22,200 nucleotides of DNA from Tritrichomonas foetus (lineage: Eukaryota > Parabasalia > Tritrichomonadida > Tritrichomonadidae). Position numbers and translations under genes: made by a program. Position 1 is the stretch's first letter. Every line of letters begins with the position of its first letter. This document shows positions 1 to 7,768 of this stretch, in pieces. The stretch spans positions 1 through 22,200 of the forward strand of contig MLAK01001295.1 in NCBI GenBank assembly GCA_001839685.1, in the 5' to 3' direction. Below the pieces are notes generated by a model. That model had not been told where the DNA came from. It saw nothing but the letters and a program-made list of their open reading frames with translations, and did not search any database.

Positions 1-12
1 GAGTGGTAGGAC

Positions 13-66
13 AAAGGTTTATGGGGTGGTCCCACAAACCTTTGGGGGACCACTTTGTAAACCTTT
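13..66. repeat. Nested inverted repeat downstream of the S9 gene
   Basis: The outer arms AAAGGTTTA (13-21) and TAAACCTTT (58-66) are perfect reverse complements. Inside them GTGGTCCC (26-33) pairs with GGGACCAC (46-53). The loop holds a third copy of AAACCTTT (36-43) that can compete with the right outer arm for pairing with 13-20. It lies about 77 bp past the stop codon of the leftward S9 gene and is much more GC-rich than other gaps. It could be an RNA hairpin near the S9 3' end, a piece of a promoter for a gene off the left edge (GTTTGGTCGAGG follows at 78-89), or a small repeat. Confidence 0.7.
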
Positions 67-142
67 CATATAGGAGGTTTGGTCGAGGTCCAAAAAGAAA
101 AAAACGAAAAACAAAACCAAATTAAAAAGAATGCTATTTTAT

Positions 143-712
143 TTAATCTGAATCGTCGTTGACTTCGTTCTTCTTGTTGGCTGACTTGATCTTTAGGCGC
201 CTCTTACGTCCTGGCTTCTCTGTGGTCAAAACTGAGTTCTCAGCATAGTGGATGTTGCTTTCGTTCTCTTTCCAAACAAGGAAGGCTGGTTGGTTGACAA
301 GTTGGGCGTAAACTGAGATGTGGCGGTGGTTGATGAGTGTACGAGCGTGGTGGACAGAGCGGGCAAGAGCGGTCTTATGAACTTGTGTTTGGAGACGGCG
401 ATCGAGAAGATCGTTGACTGTGAGTGAAAGGACATAATCGAGCTTTTGCTTGGTTTCATCAAGAACTCCGAGTTTTGTAAGACGGTTGAGAAGGGCAGTA
501 CCTTCGAAAATACGCTTTGTGTCATTTTCTGGGAGTGTAAGAAGGGTACGAGCGGCCTTGCGGATCTTAGCAAGGGAATAGTGAACACGCCAAAGTTCGC
601 GCTTGTTCTTCAAACCATACTCACCAACAACTTTAAGTTCGTTGTGGATGCGTTCCTTTTCGTATGGACGCATTGGTTTCTTGAATGTACGGCCGAAGTT
701 GTGACTCGTCAT
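143..712 (-). CDS. RPS9: 40S ribosomal protein S9 (uS4)
   Basis: Structural protein of the small ribosomal subunit; uS4 binds the 5' domain of 18S rRNA and helps start 40S assembly. The 189-residue product is close to the usual ~190 of eukaryotic S9. It carries family blocks throughout: GEYGLKNKRELWRVHYSLAK near residue 31, KIRKAARTLLTL, FEGTALLNRL, and the S4 RNA-binding segment RRLQTQVHKTALARSVHHAR near 105-124. A basic C-terminal region ends in a short acidic tail (NDDSD), as in other eukaryotes. The start is the only ATG near the promoter and lies about 12 bases after an M5-like CCTTTTA. Codon use is more GC-rich at third positions (AAG, CTC, GTC) than in most neighbours, which fits high expression. 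It is transcribed divergently from the basic protein at 877. Confidence 0.97.
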   Translation of the reverse strand: MTSHNFGRTFKKPMRPYEKERIHNELKVVGEYGLKNKRELWRVHYSLAKIRKAARTLLTLPENDTKRIFEGTALLNRLTKLGVLDETKQKLDYVLSLTVNDLLDRRLQTQVHKTALARSVHHARTLINHRHISVYAQLVNQPAFLVWKENESNIHYAENSVLTTEKPGRKRRLKIKSANKKNEVNDDSD

Positions 713-716
713 TTAT

Positions 717-758
717 GTAAAAGGATCAAAGGGTCGGCCAAAACCGCTTCAAACCGCC
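717..758 (-). promoter_or_regulatory. S9 promoter: twin Myb-like M3 boxes plus M5-like start element
   Basis: Read on the minus strand, GGCGGTTT (758-751) and AGCGGTTT (748-741) both fit the T. vaginalis M3 consensus and start exactly 10 bp apart. They are followed by TGGCCGACC (about 740-732) and then CCTTTTAC (724-717), which matches the M5 element CCTTTTA that overlaps the transcription start in T. vaginalis. The predicted 5' UTR is about 12 nt. The same order of parts lies before L29. Confidence 0.7.
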
Positions 759-780
759 TATTGAAACTTGACCAGATATT

Positions 781-850
781 GAGCGGTTTTTGGTCATCCT
801 TTTTCCAACCGTTTTTTATTTGGTCGAACAAGATTTTAAAATGGCGGTTA
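781..850 (+). promoter_or_regulatory. Promoter of the basic protein gene: M3 boxes and TGGTC element
   Basis: On the plus strand AGCGGTTT (782-789) runs into TTGGTC and CCTTTTT, like the S9 and L29 promoters with one extra T. Two more M3-consensus boxes follow: AACCGTTT (807-814) and GGCGGTTA (843-850). The start codon is at 877. Together with 717-758 this forms a divergent promoter of about 165 bp. Confidence 0.6.
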
Positions 851-876
851 TTCCTTGAAAATCTCATGACCACAGG

Positions 877-1626
877 ATGGAGGAAGAATTAGCTTATTTT
901 CTCGATCTCAGCCGCCAAGTCAACGAAACTCTCATTCAAGATTTGAGTGATGTTACTCAGCCGACGCAAAAGAAAGAAAAAGAAAGTAAAAATAAGCTGC
1001 CTGCTAGAGAACCAAAACCAGCAAAGGAAAGTAAGGTCCAAAACGTTACTCTCGAAGCAGGATCAGAATCAGACGATGAAGTTGCCGAACAAAATGATGA
1101 TAGCGACGAATATGGAAGTGATACATATATGGTAGACGATAACGGAGAAGAAATTAAAGAATCAGAATATAAGTTTTCTTCATTGCAAGTTCCAGTTCAT
1201 CCTGATCTCAAAATGAAGAAAGGGAAGAATAAATTCCAGAAATTACGTGAAGCTCGAAAAATGGATGAAATTGCTTCACTTGATCCAAAAGCTGCAGCAA
1301 TGGAGAGAATTAAAATATTAGCCGCAGGTGGAAAAGCACCACCAACAGTCGCCCAAGTAGAAAAATCAATGAAGAAAGAAAAGCAGCAAAAGAAGAAGAG
1401 ATTCGAAAAGAAAATGGAAAAAGAAGCAAAAGAAAAGAAGAAGGAAGAAATTGAAGCCAAAAAAGCAGAAAGAAGAGCCGCTGGAAGGAAATTCGATAAA
1501 GGCGGCAAAAAAGGTGGTGGAAAATTCGGAGGAAAGAAAGGCGGAAAACCAGGAGGTAAGCCTGGAGGTAAACCAGGAGGTAAAACTAATTCGCGCCCCT
1601 CTTTTAAGAAAGGTGGTAAGCATTAA
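877..1626 (+). CDS. Lysine/glycine-rich basic protein, possibly nucleolar
   Basis: A 249-residue product that I cannot assign to a named family. A short N-terminal segment (1-25) looks helical. An acidic tract follows at about 62-97 (SDDE, NDDSDE, DDNGEE), then a less biased segment at 98-160 (SSLQVPVHPDLKMKKGKNKF, then LREARKMDEIASLDP and ERIKILAAGGKAPP). Next is a Lys/Glu-rich charged helix (163-203) and a Gly/Lys tail with three PGGK units (225-236). This acidic/basic/GGK layout is common in nucleolar and RNA-binding proteins, and the gene shares promoter parts with ribosomal protein genes, so a role in ribosome production is a reasonable inference only. ATG 877 is the first in-frame start; an upstream ATG at 865 opens only an eight-codon frame. 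The stop TAA is followed by A, giving a TAAA like the trichomonad polyadenylation signal. Confidence 0.85.
   Translation: MEEELAYFLDLSRQVNETLIQDLSDVTQPTQKKEKESKNKLPAREPKPAKESKVQNVTLEAGSESDDEVAEQNDDSDEYGSDTYMVDDNGEEIKESEYKFSSLQVPVHPDLKMKKGKNKFQKLREARKMDEIASLDPKAAAMERIKILAAGGKAPPTVAQVEKSMKKEKQQKKKRFEKKMEKEAKEKKKEEIEAKKAERRAAGRKFDKGGKKGGGKFGGKKGGKPGGKPGGKPGGKTNSRPSFKKGGKH
1549..1584 (+). repeat. 12-nt coding repeat (PGGK x3)
   Basis: Three tandem copies of CCWGGAGGTAAR at 1549, 1561 and 1573, in frame, encode PGGK repeats in the tail of the basic protein. The unit is a multiple of three, so copy number can vary without a frameshift. Confidence 0.85.
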
Positions 1627-1646
1627 AAAAAAATGTTAAGCATTTA

Positions 1647-1675
1647 AAAGATAATAAATTATTTATTATATCTTT
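1647..1675. repeat. Palindrome 21 bp past the stop of the basic protein
   Basis: AAAGATAATAAAT (1647-1659) is nearly the reverse complement of ATTTATTATATCTTT (1661-1675), with a 2-nt bulge and almost no loop. It lies between convergent gene ends (1626 and 1825), where 3' UTRs are expected. All A/T except two bases, so chance is a real alternative. Confidence 0.5.
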
Positions 1676-1824
1676 ATTTTTCATATAATAATAATATTAA
1701 TATAATTTTAATCACACTTAACTTGTGCGTACATACATAATTACACTTAATTTATTGCCGCAAACTCCAGTATTTAAACAAAGATGGACAAGATTTCGAG
1801 AAATTGTTGAAAATAAACTATATA

Positions 1825-3111
1825 TCAAGTTTGGTATTGTTTCAATTGATTTTCGAGTTCTCTGATTCTTCGTTTGCATTGAGCACATCCATCTGTTGGC
1901 ATAGGTCTTGATGATAATAATGCATATTGGGCTCTCATTGCTTTAAGTTCATTTAGATGGCGCGTTTCTATTTCATCAATTTCTCGCCTTAATGCGGCAT
2001 TTTCGGCACGAAGTTGTTTGGTTGCTCTTTGTTCACTCATTGGGGTAGCAGCAACAAGTTGTAATAAAGGTGATTTAGCAGCTAGTGCTGCACGCAATGA
2101 AGATATTTCTTCATGTGAAACAGCTTCATTCATGAGAAGACGAATTGTTTCTTTTTGGTTTTCAATAACAGTTCTTTGTTCACGAACCAAATTTTGCAGT
2201 CGTTCAATTTCTGCATCTTTATCACCTGTATTAGATGGTTGTTTTGGTTCTTCTTCATACCATGGTTTTTTATTTTGTCGAACATAATTTTCAAGTTTGG
2301 GTTTACTTTCATTGATTTCAACTTTGGGCTTACTTTCAATCTTTTCATTGTTTTGTGGTTTATTTGATTTTACTGATTTATTACTTTGCGATGAAACTTT
2401 TGAACTATTTTGTTGATAAGAAACTTTGGAATTACTTTGAGAGGATTTGGATTTTCCTTCTATTTGTGAAGCTGTTTGAGATGGCATCTGTGAGGATTGC
2501 TTGATATCAGTTAGTTTGGAATTATTTCCAAGTAAAATACTTCCTTGTGTATTTGATGTATCAGTTTTTGATACTTCCACTTTTGATGGTTCAGTTTTTT
2601 GTTTAGAAGAAACAGAAAAATCACTTTTAATCGTTGAAATATTAGTTGACATTTTATCTGAACTAATTGTATCAGTTTTTTGTTTTGTTGATGATTGTGT
2701 TGCAGATTTTGTAGCATTTGATGTGGAATTTTTAATGGTAGAATCCAGAAAGCTTCCTGATAGCTCGAGACCACTTCCTGACTTTTTAGATTCTTGTTTA
2801 GTATCAGCAAGTGATAATTCTGCGGCTGTTCCGGTGTTCTCTGTCGTAGATTTATTCGAACTCCTTTTGGATCCACTGGAATGATTACTTCCAGCAGAAA
2901 TATGTGAAGTCGTTGCGGTTGATTCGTTCTTTTGTGTACTGTTTCCTTTACTTGAGTGATTTGAAGAACTTTTTGATCCAAATGATTCAAATTCATCTAA
3001 AGATAGACTAACACCTTCGTCGTTGCTTTTATTCTCGTCTCCATCTTTTTTCGGTTTGCTTGAAATATCACTAAAAGAGTCGAATGAAGCAAATGAGTTG
3101 CTTCCTGACAT
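1825..3111 (-). CDS. Serine-rich protein with C-terminal coiled coils
   Basis: A 428-residue product not assigned to a family. Residues 1-290 are low complexity, rich in Ser, Lys, Thr, Asn and Gln, and probably disordered. The extreme N-terminus carries aromatic spacing (SFASFDSFSD, later FESFG). A heptad-like helix runs from about 299 to 345 (ERLQNLVREQRTVIENQKET), a second from about 360 to 396 (AENAALRREIDEIETRH), and the end is CAQCKRRIRELENQLKQYQT (409-428) with one CxxC pair. This is the layout of a scaffold or adaptor that dimerises through its C-terminus; no catalytic domain is visible. The start is the first ATG of the frame, 107 bp from the divergent ARM-repeat gene. The stop is TGA. 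Confidence 0.85.
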   Translation of the reverse strand: MSGSNSFASFDSFSDISSKPKKDGDENKSNDEGVSLSLDEFESFGSKSSSNHSSKGNSTQKNESTATTSHISAGSNHSSGSKRSSNKSTTENTGTAAELSLADTKQESKKSGSGLELSGSFLDSTIKNSTSNATKSATQSSTKQKTDTISSDKMSTNISTIKSDFSVSSKQKTEPSKVEVSKTDTSNTQGSILLGNNSKLTDIKQSSQMPSQTASQIEGKSKSSQSNSKVSYQQNSSKVSSQSNKSVKSNKPQNNEKIESKPKVEINESKPKLENYVRQNKKPWYEEEPKQPSNTGDKDAEIERLQNLVREQRTVIENQKETIRLLMNEAVSHEEISSLRAALAAKSPLLQLVAATPMSEQRATKQLRAENAALRREIDEIETRHLNELKAMRAQYALLSSRPMPTDGCAQCKRRIRELENQLKQYQT

Positions 3112-3199
3112 CAGTAAATTTAAACGTGCATGATTTTCTGATAACTTTTAATTCAAATCGGTCGGATAACTTTTTGAAAGAGGATTTTTCGCGCTATTA

Positions 3200-3204
3200 T
3201 CATT
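3200..3204 (+). promoter_or_regulatory. Inr-like element of the ARM-repeat gene
   Basis: TCATT fits the trichomonad initiator TCA(+1)Y(T/A), with A at 3202 as the likely first base. This gives a 17-nt 5' UTR before ATG 3219, typical for trichomonads, and argues against the in-frame start further upstream. Confidence 0.5.
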
Positions 3205-3218
3205 CTTTATCTATTCTG

Positions 3219-4553
3219 ATGATTTCTCAATCTACTATTCGAAGGCATCATCGAATAACATCAACATTCGAAAGTATTTCTGACCCGTTACCCAATAGTA
3301 AAGAGCCACTTCCGCCAAATATCGAAACTCAATTATATTCGATCTTCGATGCGTTTGACGTCAATAATAGTAATATGTTTGAAATACTCAATCAATTATA
3401 TTTAATCTTTATTCAATATGGCCACAGTATTCATCCCTATATAACATCACTTCAGATATCCAATTTAATCAATTTATTAATCCCGCAACTTTCCAGCTGG
3501 CACGACATAACCTTACAAATTTTGTGGTCATGTTCATTTTTGTCGGATGACATTTTCGGATATTTTATGGAAGCGGATAATTTCATTCCAAAAATGTGCG
3601 GAATTTTAGAGATGAATCATATCAATCCAAATAATAATACAATTTTATTGACTATACAGCTATTAAATTATTGTATTTCCAAGAATAATAATCTCACTTC
3701 AAAATTTGTAGCAAACATGGCTTTTGAAAAGTTAAGACCTTTTTGTAATGGTCCTAATCAATTTATGCCACTTTGCACTGATATTATAACTAACTGTCTT
3801 ATTCTTTATGAGTTTGTTCAAACTGCCTTTCCTTTAATGGTACAGATTCTTGAAACCGGTGACTCTCATTCAATAGCAAATATTTTATATGTTTTATCAA
3901 TTTCTAATGGTGAATCAGATCCTGACGATATAATTAATAATTATATATTCAAAAATTATTTGCCAAGAATGACAGAATTCCTCAATGGAGATGATACTTA
4001 TTTACAGGAAAAAGTTGTTTTGATGTTTGGATCTTTAATCGAATCTGATGAAGAGTTTTTTGATTATTTACATCAAAATGGAATCATAGAAAAAGTTGTG
4101 AATTTGCTCTTACAAAATGACAAAGAATTATCGTTTTCTGTAATTAGTTTTTTAGAAACGTTGCTTACATTTAATTCTTCAGGTGAATCTACAGATGTGG
4201 TTTTATTTTCACTGGCAAAATTTGATTTTCTCGGGTTTTGTGATCAATGCTGTTTTGCTGTAAGAGACAAAATTATCTTTTTTATCTCGAAAATGGCACT
4301 GCTTTCAAAACCAGGTCAGGCAGCATCTTTTATCACACCGAGATATCTCGAAATTCTTCTTCTACATTTTGAATCATCTGACTTACCTGAAAAAAGGCAA
4401 ATTTGCTTCAATCTACACTGCATATTAATGCAAAATCAAATGATTCCCGAATTTTGTCAAATGATTCTCTCAGCATGGATGCAAAATGATATTTGCGCTA
4501 ACTTTTGCGCAGAGTTGACATCCAATGAATTGAATACACTTTTGTTAGAATAA
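3219..4553 (+). CDS. ARM/HEAT-like helical-repeat protein
   Basis: I chose ATG 3219 (444 residues, starting MISQSTIRRHHRITSTFESI). The frame stays open upstream to about 3084, but that extension runs into the start of the divergent gene and through the predicted initiator. The body is a string of amphipathic helices with armadillo-like spacing: FEILNQLYLIF, ISNLINLLIPQLSSW, ITLQILWSCSFLSDDI, LLTIQLLNYCISKNN, VLMFGSLIESDEEF and IIEKVVNLLLQND. The basic N-terminus resembles an importin-alpha IBB region only loosely and the acidic cargo-binding Trp/Asn ladder is not clear, so a transport role is not established. The stop is TAAA. Confidence 0.85.
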   Translation: MISQSTIRRHHRITSTFESISDPLPNSKEPLPPNIETQLYSIFDAFDVNNSNMFEILNQLYLIFIQYGHSIHPYITSLQISNLINLLIPQLSSWHDITLQILWSCSFLSDDIFGYFMEADNFIPKMCGILEMNHINPNNNTILLTIQLLNYCISKNNNLTSKFVANMAFEKLRPFCNGPNQFMPLCTDIITNCLILYEFVQTAFPLMVQILETGDSHSIANILYVLSISNGESDPDDIINNYIFKNYLPRMTEFLNGDDTYLQEKVVLMFGSLIESDEEFFDYLHQNGIIEKVVNLLLQNDKELSFSVISFLETLLTFNSSGESTDVVLFSLAKFDFLGFCDQCCFAVRDKIIFFISKMALLSKPGQAASFITPRYLEILLLHFESSDLPEKRQICFNLHCILMQNQMIPEFCQMILSAWMQNDICANFCAELTSNELNTLLLE

Positions 4554-4578
4554 ATAGATATATAAACTATATTATATG

Positions 4579-4662
4579 ACATTATTATTAACTCCATATT
4601 CTCAATAACATTATTATTAATCAGGTTTATAAGCCTTATTAATTAATTCCACATTCTCAATA
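4579..4662. repeat. Short direct repeats in the spacer
   Basis: ACATTATTATTAA occurs at 4579-4591 and 4608-4620 (13/13). TCCATATTCTCAATA (4593-4607) recurs as TCCACATTCTCAATA (4648-4662), 14/15, 55 bp apart. Probably local slippage or duplication. Confidence 0.65.
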
Positions 4663-4686
4663 TGATTTATAAGTAATGATTTAATG

Positions 4687-4710
4687 GAATAAGGTTTACA
4701 GCCCTTATTC
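4687..4710. repeat. Hairpin downstream of the ARM-repeat gene
   Basis: GAATAAGG (4687-4694) and CCTTATTC (4703-4710) are perfect 8-bp inverted arms around an 8-nt loop, 134 bp past the stop codon. Confidence 0.55.
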
Positions 4711-5048
4711 TTTGTATACATTACATGATATGATTTTATAAATAAATATATAGAGTCTGAAACCCCTATTACATAATATTATTATTTCATTTCATAATTA
4801 CTTATAAATCTTATTCTTTTTATGGATTTTATGTTTCCATTGATAACTACAATATGCTTATACTGCGTGAAAAGTAAAATTTTCTTGAAGAAGATTTGGT
4901 GTTCATATTATATGCTGCTGTTGTTCGACCGGAATGATAGCATAGATATACCCTGTAATTTTGTATAATGTGAAAGAAATGTAGTGTTCCTTTTTTCGAC
5001 TGTGGTCGTGAAATGACTCAAAATCTTTGAAGATTTTGGGGTTTGGTC

Positions 5049-5053
5049 TCACT
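5049..5053 (+). promoter_or_regulatory. Inr-like element of the DEAD-box helicase gene
   Basis: TCACT fits TCA(+1)Y(T/A). It would give a 36-nt 5' UTR before ATG 5087. It follows GTTTGGTC, a motif also seen near the other ribosome-related promoters. Confidence 0.4.
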
Positions 5054-5086
5054 TCAGAATTCCCACAAAATTGAGAAGACATCCAA

Positions 5087-6640
5087 ATGGAGTCAAGTAC
5101 AACCTGGGATTCAATTCTTAAATCAGAAGCGCGTGTTCTCGATGCAGCCAAAAAGCTCTGGCCAACACCAACAGTAATTCAACAAAAAGCAATTCCAGCG
5201 GCAATGGAAGGAAAAGATATTCTTGCTCGTGCGCAAACAGGAAGTGGAAAAACAGCCACATATATCATTCCAATTCTTGCCGGGATTCTCCGGTCTCCAC
5301 TTCCCTGGACTTACAAAGCCTTAGTTCTTGTTCCGTCTCGCGAATTATGTAAACAGGTCAAATCTCAATTTGACGACCTCGCTCGATACTGTCACATCAC
5401 TGTAACTCATCTTGGTGATGATGTTTCAGTCGCTTCTCAAAAACTGGCCCTCGCTGCAAATCCACCAGCCATCTTAATCGGAACTCCAACACGAATCACC
5501 GCACTATCGTCAAACTTTTACGACAACGTTGCTTACTTCGTTATTGATGAAGCCGACCAACAGCTCGGACTCGACCATGGCCCGGATATTGAAACTATCA
5601 TCAGCAAACTTCCAGCAACCAGACAATCATTTCTAATGTCTGCGACTCTTGGTGATGAAATTGAGCATCTCCAGTCTCTCGTTTTAAACAATCCATTGAG
5701 GCTGGATGTCGTTGAAAGCACAAGGGCTTCCCTTTTGTCACATTTCTATGTAATTATTTCCGAAGAGCACTCTTATGAAGTTTTAATGCACCTCCTTAAA
5801 AACAACAGTGTTGGTCGAAGAATTCTCCTTTTTGTGAACTCAACTTCAAGAGGTTATAAAATTCGCCTTTTCTTGGAACGTTTTGGCATTAAATCTTCAG
5901 TATTGAATGCACAATTGCCAGTTGCTTCACGTATTCATATTTTAAATGAATTCAATCGAGGCAGCATTGATGTTCTTGTCGCAATTGATGAAGGTGATGA
6001 TGATGTTCTTTCAAATGAATTTTCTGTCGCTCGTGGTATTGATTTCCAGAATTTAGATGCTGTTATTAACTTTGATATTCCAAAAACTCTTGAACAATAC
6101 GTTCACAGAGTAGGAAGAACAGCACGTGCTATGCGAGAAGGCACAGCACTTACTTTTATTCCTAATCTTGCATCATTTTCAGAAATTTCTACACAACTTA
6201 AAGAAACAGAAGGAACTGATGTTGCCCCGCTCGATTTCAATGTTCATGATGCTGAAATAATCAGATACAGAGTTCAATCTGTCCTTGCCTCGATTACAAA
6301 GAAACAGATTCGTGAATCTAAGAAGATTGATATTAAACGAGAAATCATGAACAGTGAAAAATTGAAAGCACACTTTGAAGAAAATCCAGCCGATTTACAA
6401 ATGCTTAAACATGATCAATCATTAATGCCACAGAGAGTAGATAAGTCACTCAGATATTTGCCAGACTATCTTGGAAACCAAGTCAAAAGAATGCAACACC
6501 CGCTTACTCAGAAAGCAAGACAACAGAAAATGGATTCAAATAAAACTAAAAATCATTTGGCAAAATTAGATAGTATAAATGAAGCTATTAAACGGAGAAA
6601 GAAGCACAGTCATAACAATCAAAAGCATCATAAACACTGA
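5087..6640 (+). CDS. DBP9: DEAD-box RNA helicase, DDX56/Dbp9 type
   Basis: ATP-dependent RNA helicase of 517 residues. Visible motifs: a Q-motif region (WPTPTVIQQKAIP, 25-37), Walker A AQTGSGKT (49-56), PSREL (83-87), GTPTR (132-136), the DEAD box VIDEAD (152-157), SAT (185-187), ARGID (315-319) and HRVGRTAR (340-347). Between strand VAID and ARGID sits a 13-residue acidic insert (EGDDDVLSNEFSV). An insert at this point is characteristic of the Dbp9/DDX56 subfamily, which works in the nucleolus in 60S subunit assembly. The C-terminus from about 410 is basic, ending in a Lys/His-rich tail (KRRKKHSHNNQKHHKH) likely to serve RNA binding and nucleolar retention. All catalytic motifs are intact. 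Subfamily assignment is inferred from the insert and motif context; the general helicase call is certain. Confidence 0.93.
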   Translation: MESSTTWDSILKSEARVLDAAKKLWPTPTVIQQKAIPAAMEGKDILARAQTGSGKTATYIIPILAGILRSPLPWTYKALVLVPSRELCKQVKSQFDDLARYCHITVTHLGDDVSVASQKLALAANPPAILIGTPTRITALSSNFYDNVAYFVIDEADQQLGLDHGPDIETIISKLPATRQSFLMSATLGDEIEHLQSLVLNNPLRLDVVESTRASLLSHFYVIISEEHSYEVLMHLLKNNSVGRRILLFVNSTSRGYKIRLFLERFGIKSSVLNAQLPVASRIHILNEFNRGSIDVLVAIDEGDDDVLSNEFSVARGIDFQNLDAVINFDIPKTLEQYVHRVGRTARAMREGTALTFIPNLASFSEISTQLKETEGTDVAPLDFNVHDAEIIRYRVQSVLASITKKQIRESKKIDIKREIMNSEKLKAHFEENPADLQMLKHDQSLMPQRVDKSLRYLPDYLGNQVKRMQHPLTQKARQQKMDSNKTKNHLAKLDSINEAIKRRKKHSHNNQKHHKH

Positions 6641-7768
6641 TTTATTGAACTTGATTGGAAAGAAAAGAAAAAGAAAAAACAAAACTTATCTATAAAATAA
6701 ACTATTTTTGATATTTTATCCCTAATTAAAATCTTAAAATATGGTTTTAATTATCGTCTAAAATATCAAATATTGAGTTTGTATAATAAATTTGTTCTAA
6801 TGCATCATTTTCCAGGTTATTCATTTCTCTTTACAAAAGTTTTAATATTAATTTTTAACGATATTCATATCAATTTGATTTTATCTTCCATTTTTCCCAA
6901 ATAAAATTCATGAATTGGAACAATTTAGAAAAAAATGCTTTTCTTTTTCGTGTTTCCTCCAGGTCCAAAAATTATGAAACTTTCTCATGTCTAAATTTCC
7001 CTCTACATGTGGTGCTTGTTTAGATTAACAATTGAATTCCTTCTTTATTCTTTTTATTTATATCAATGTTAGTTCCCCTTATCTCAATAAAATCCATCAA
7101 TTTATATAAATGTTGGATTGCTCTACTAAAAGTTAAAATTTTTTTGACCACCTACAGGTTGCTTTATGTAGTTGTGATTCTTGACTAATTATTCGAAATT
7201 CCTTTTATAAATGAAGAATAATCATGAAGATGCTGTAAAAATATTAGCTATTATTAAAAAAGAATTTTTTCTCACTTGAGTTCATATTATTTAGCTCTCA
7301 TAAAAGTTTGACCAATTTAACATGATCTACAGTGCAAGCATAGTTCATTGGCAAATTATTAAAAACATTTTTAACTGCATTTCCTACACCATTTTCGAAA
7401 CTGGGCAATTTAAGGAAAAAGCGCTAATATAAATACAAGGCTGGCTTTTCAACTATTATCTCCTGATTATTATATTAAAGTATTCTAATAATTTTATTCG
7501 TAGATGAATTATCTATCAGCAATTTGGTCACTATTTCCAAAGGGTATTTTTTCGCCATTTCCTAATTGATTCGAAATATGTCACCTCAACCAATCTATCT
7601 TCCATAGAATTTAATAATTGATATAGGATCTTATTGTTGTGGCAAAGGAATGATGAAAGATGAAAAGAATGAGAGTTTGCATTAATATTCTTTATCTGAG
7701 AAGAAAATTAGTTGAAGAAAGGTAAAAAAGAAACAATAATTATGAGGAGATATATAGAATCAATGATT
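6641..7768. other. 1.1-kb gene-free spacer between convergent genes
   Basis: No ORF with coding character and no tRNA-like A/B boxes seen. It lies between the convergent 3' ends of the helicase and the 488-residue protein. The only clear structure is the hairpin at 6707-6770. A box C-like ATGATGA at 7650 is discussed among the rejected items. Confidence 0.6.
6707..6770. repeat. 64-bp two-part hairpin downstream of the helicase gene
   Basis: The outer arms TTTGATATTTTA (6707-6718) and TAAAATATCAAA (6759-6770) are perfect over 12 bp. The inner arms TAATTAAAA (6723-6731) and TTTTAATTA (6745-6753) are perfect over 9 bp. Small internal loops separate them, with a 13-nt apical loop. It starts 67 bp past the stop. 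Confidence 0.75.

Larger units (their letters stand above)
4554..5086. other. Gene-free AT-rich spacer
   Basis: No coding signal. It contains short direct repeats and a hairpin near its left end, and the promoter of the helicase gene at its right end (TGTGGTCG at 5001-5008 and an Inr-like TCACT at 5049). The minus-strand ORF over 4903-5151 overlaps the helicase start and has no family features. Confidence 0.6.

Noticed and set aside
2501..2996. Open frames on both strands over the Ser-rich gene
   Set aside because: Shadows of the low-complexity coding sequence at 1825-3111, with no independent support.
3084..3218. N-terminal extension of the ARM-like protein
   Set aside because: It overlaps the divergent gene's start and crosses the predicted initiator; ATG 3219 has a normal 17-nt leader.
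3781..3800. ACTAAC, the branch-point part of the trichomonad intron 3' signal
   Set aside because: It lacks the following ACACAG, lies in an intact reading frame and has no matching GTATGT-type donor. No full intron signal seen in the window.
7650..7700. Possible C/D snoRNA (ATGATGA at 7650 and CTGA at 7697)
   Set aside because: No terminal stem around the boxes and no clear C'/D' pair; such short boxes occur by chance in AT-rich DNA. A similar pair at 17520-17586 overlaps a coding end.
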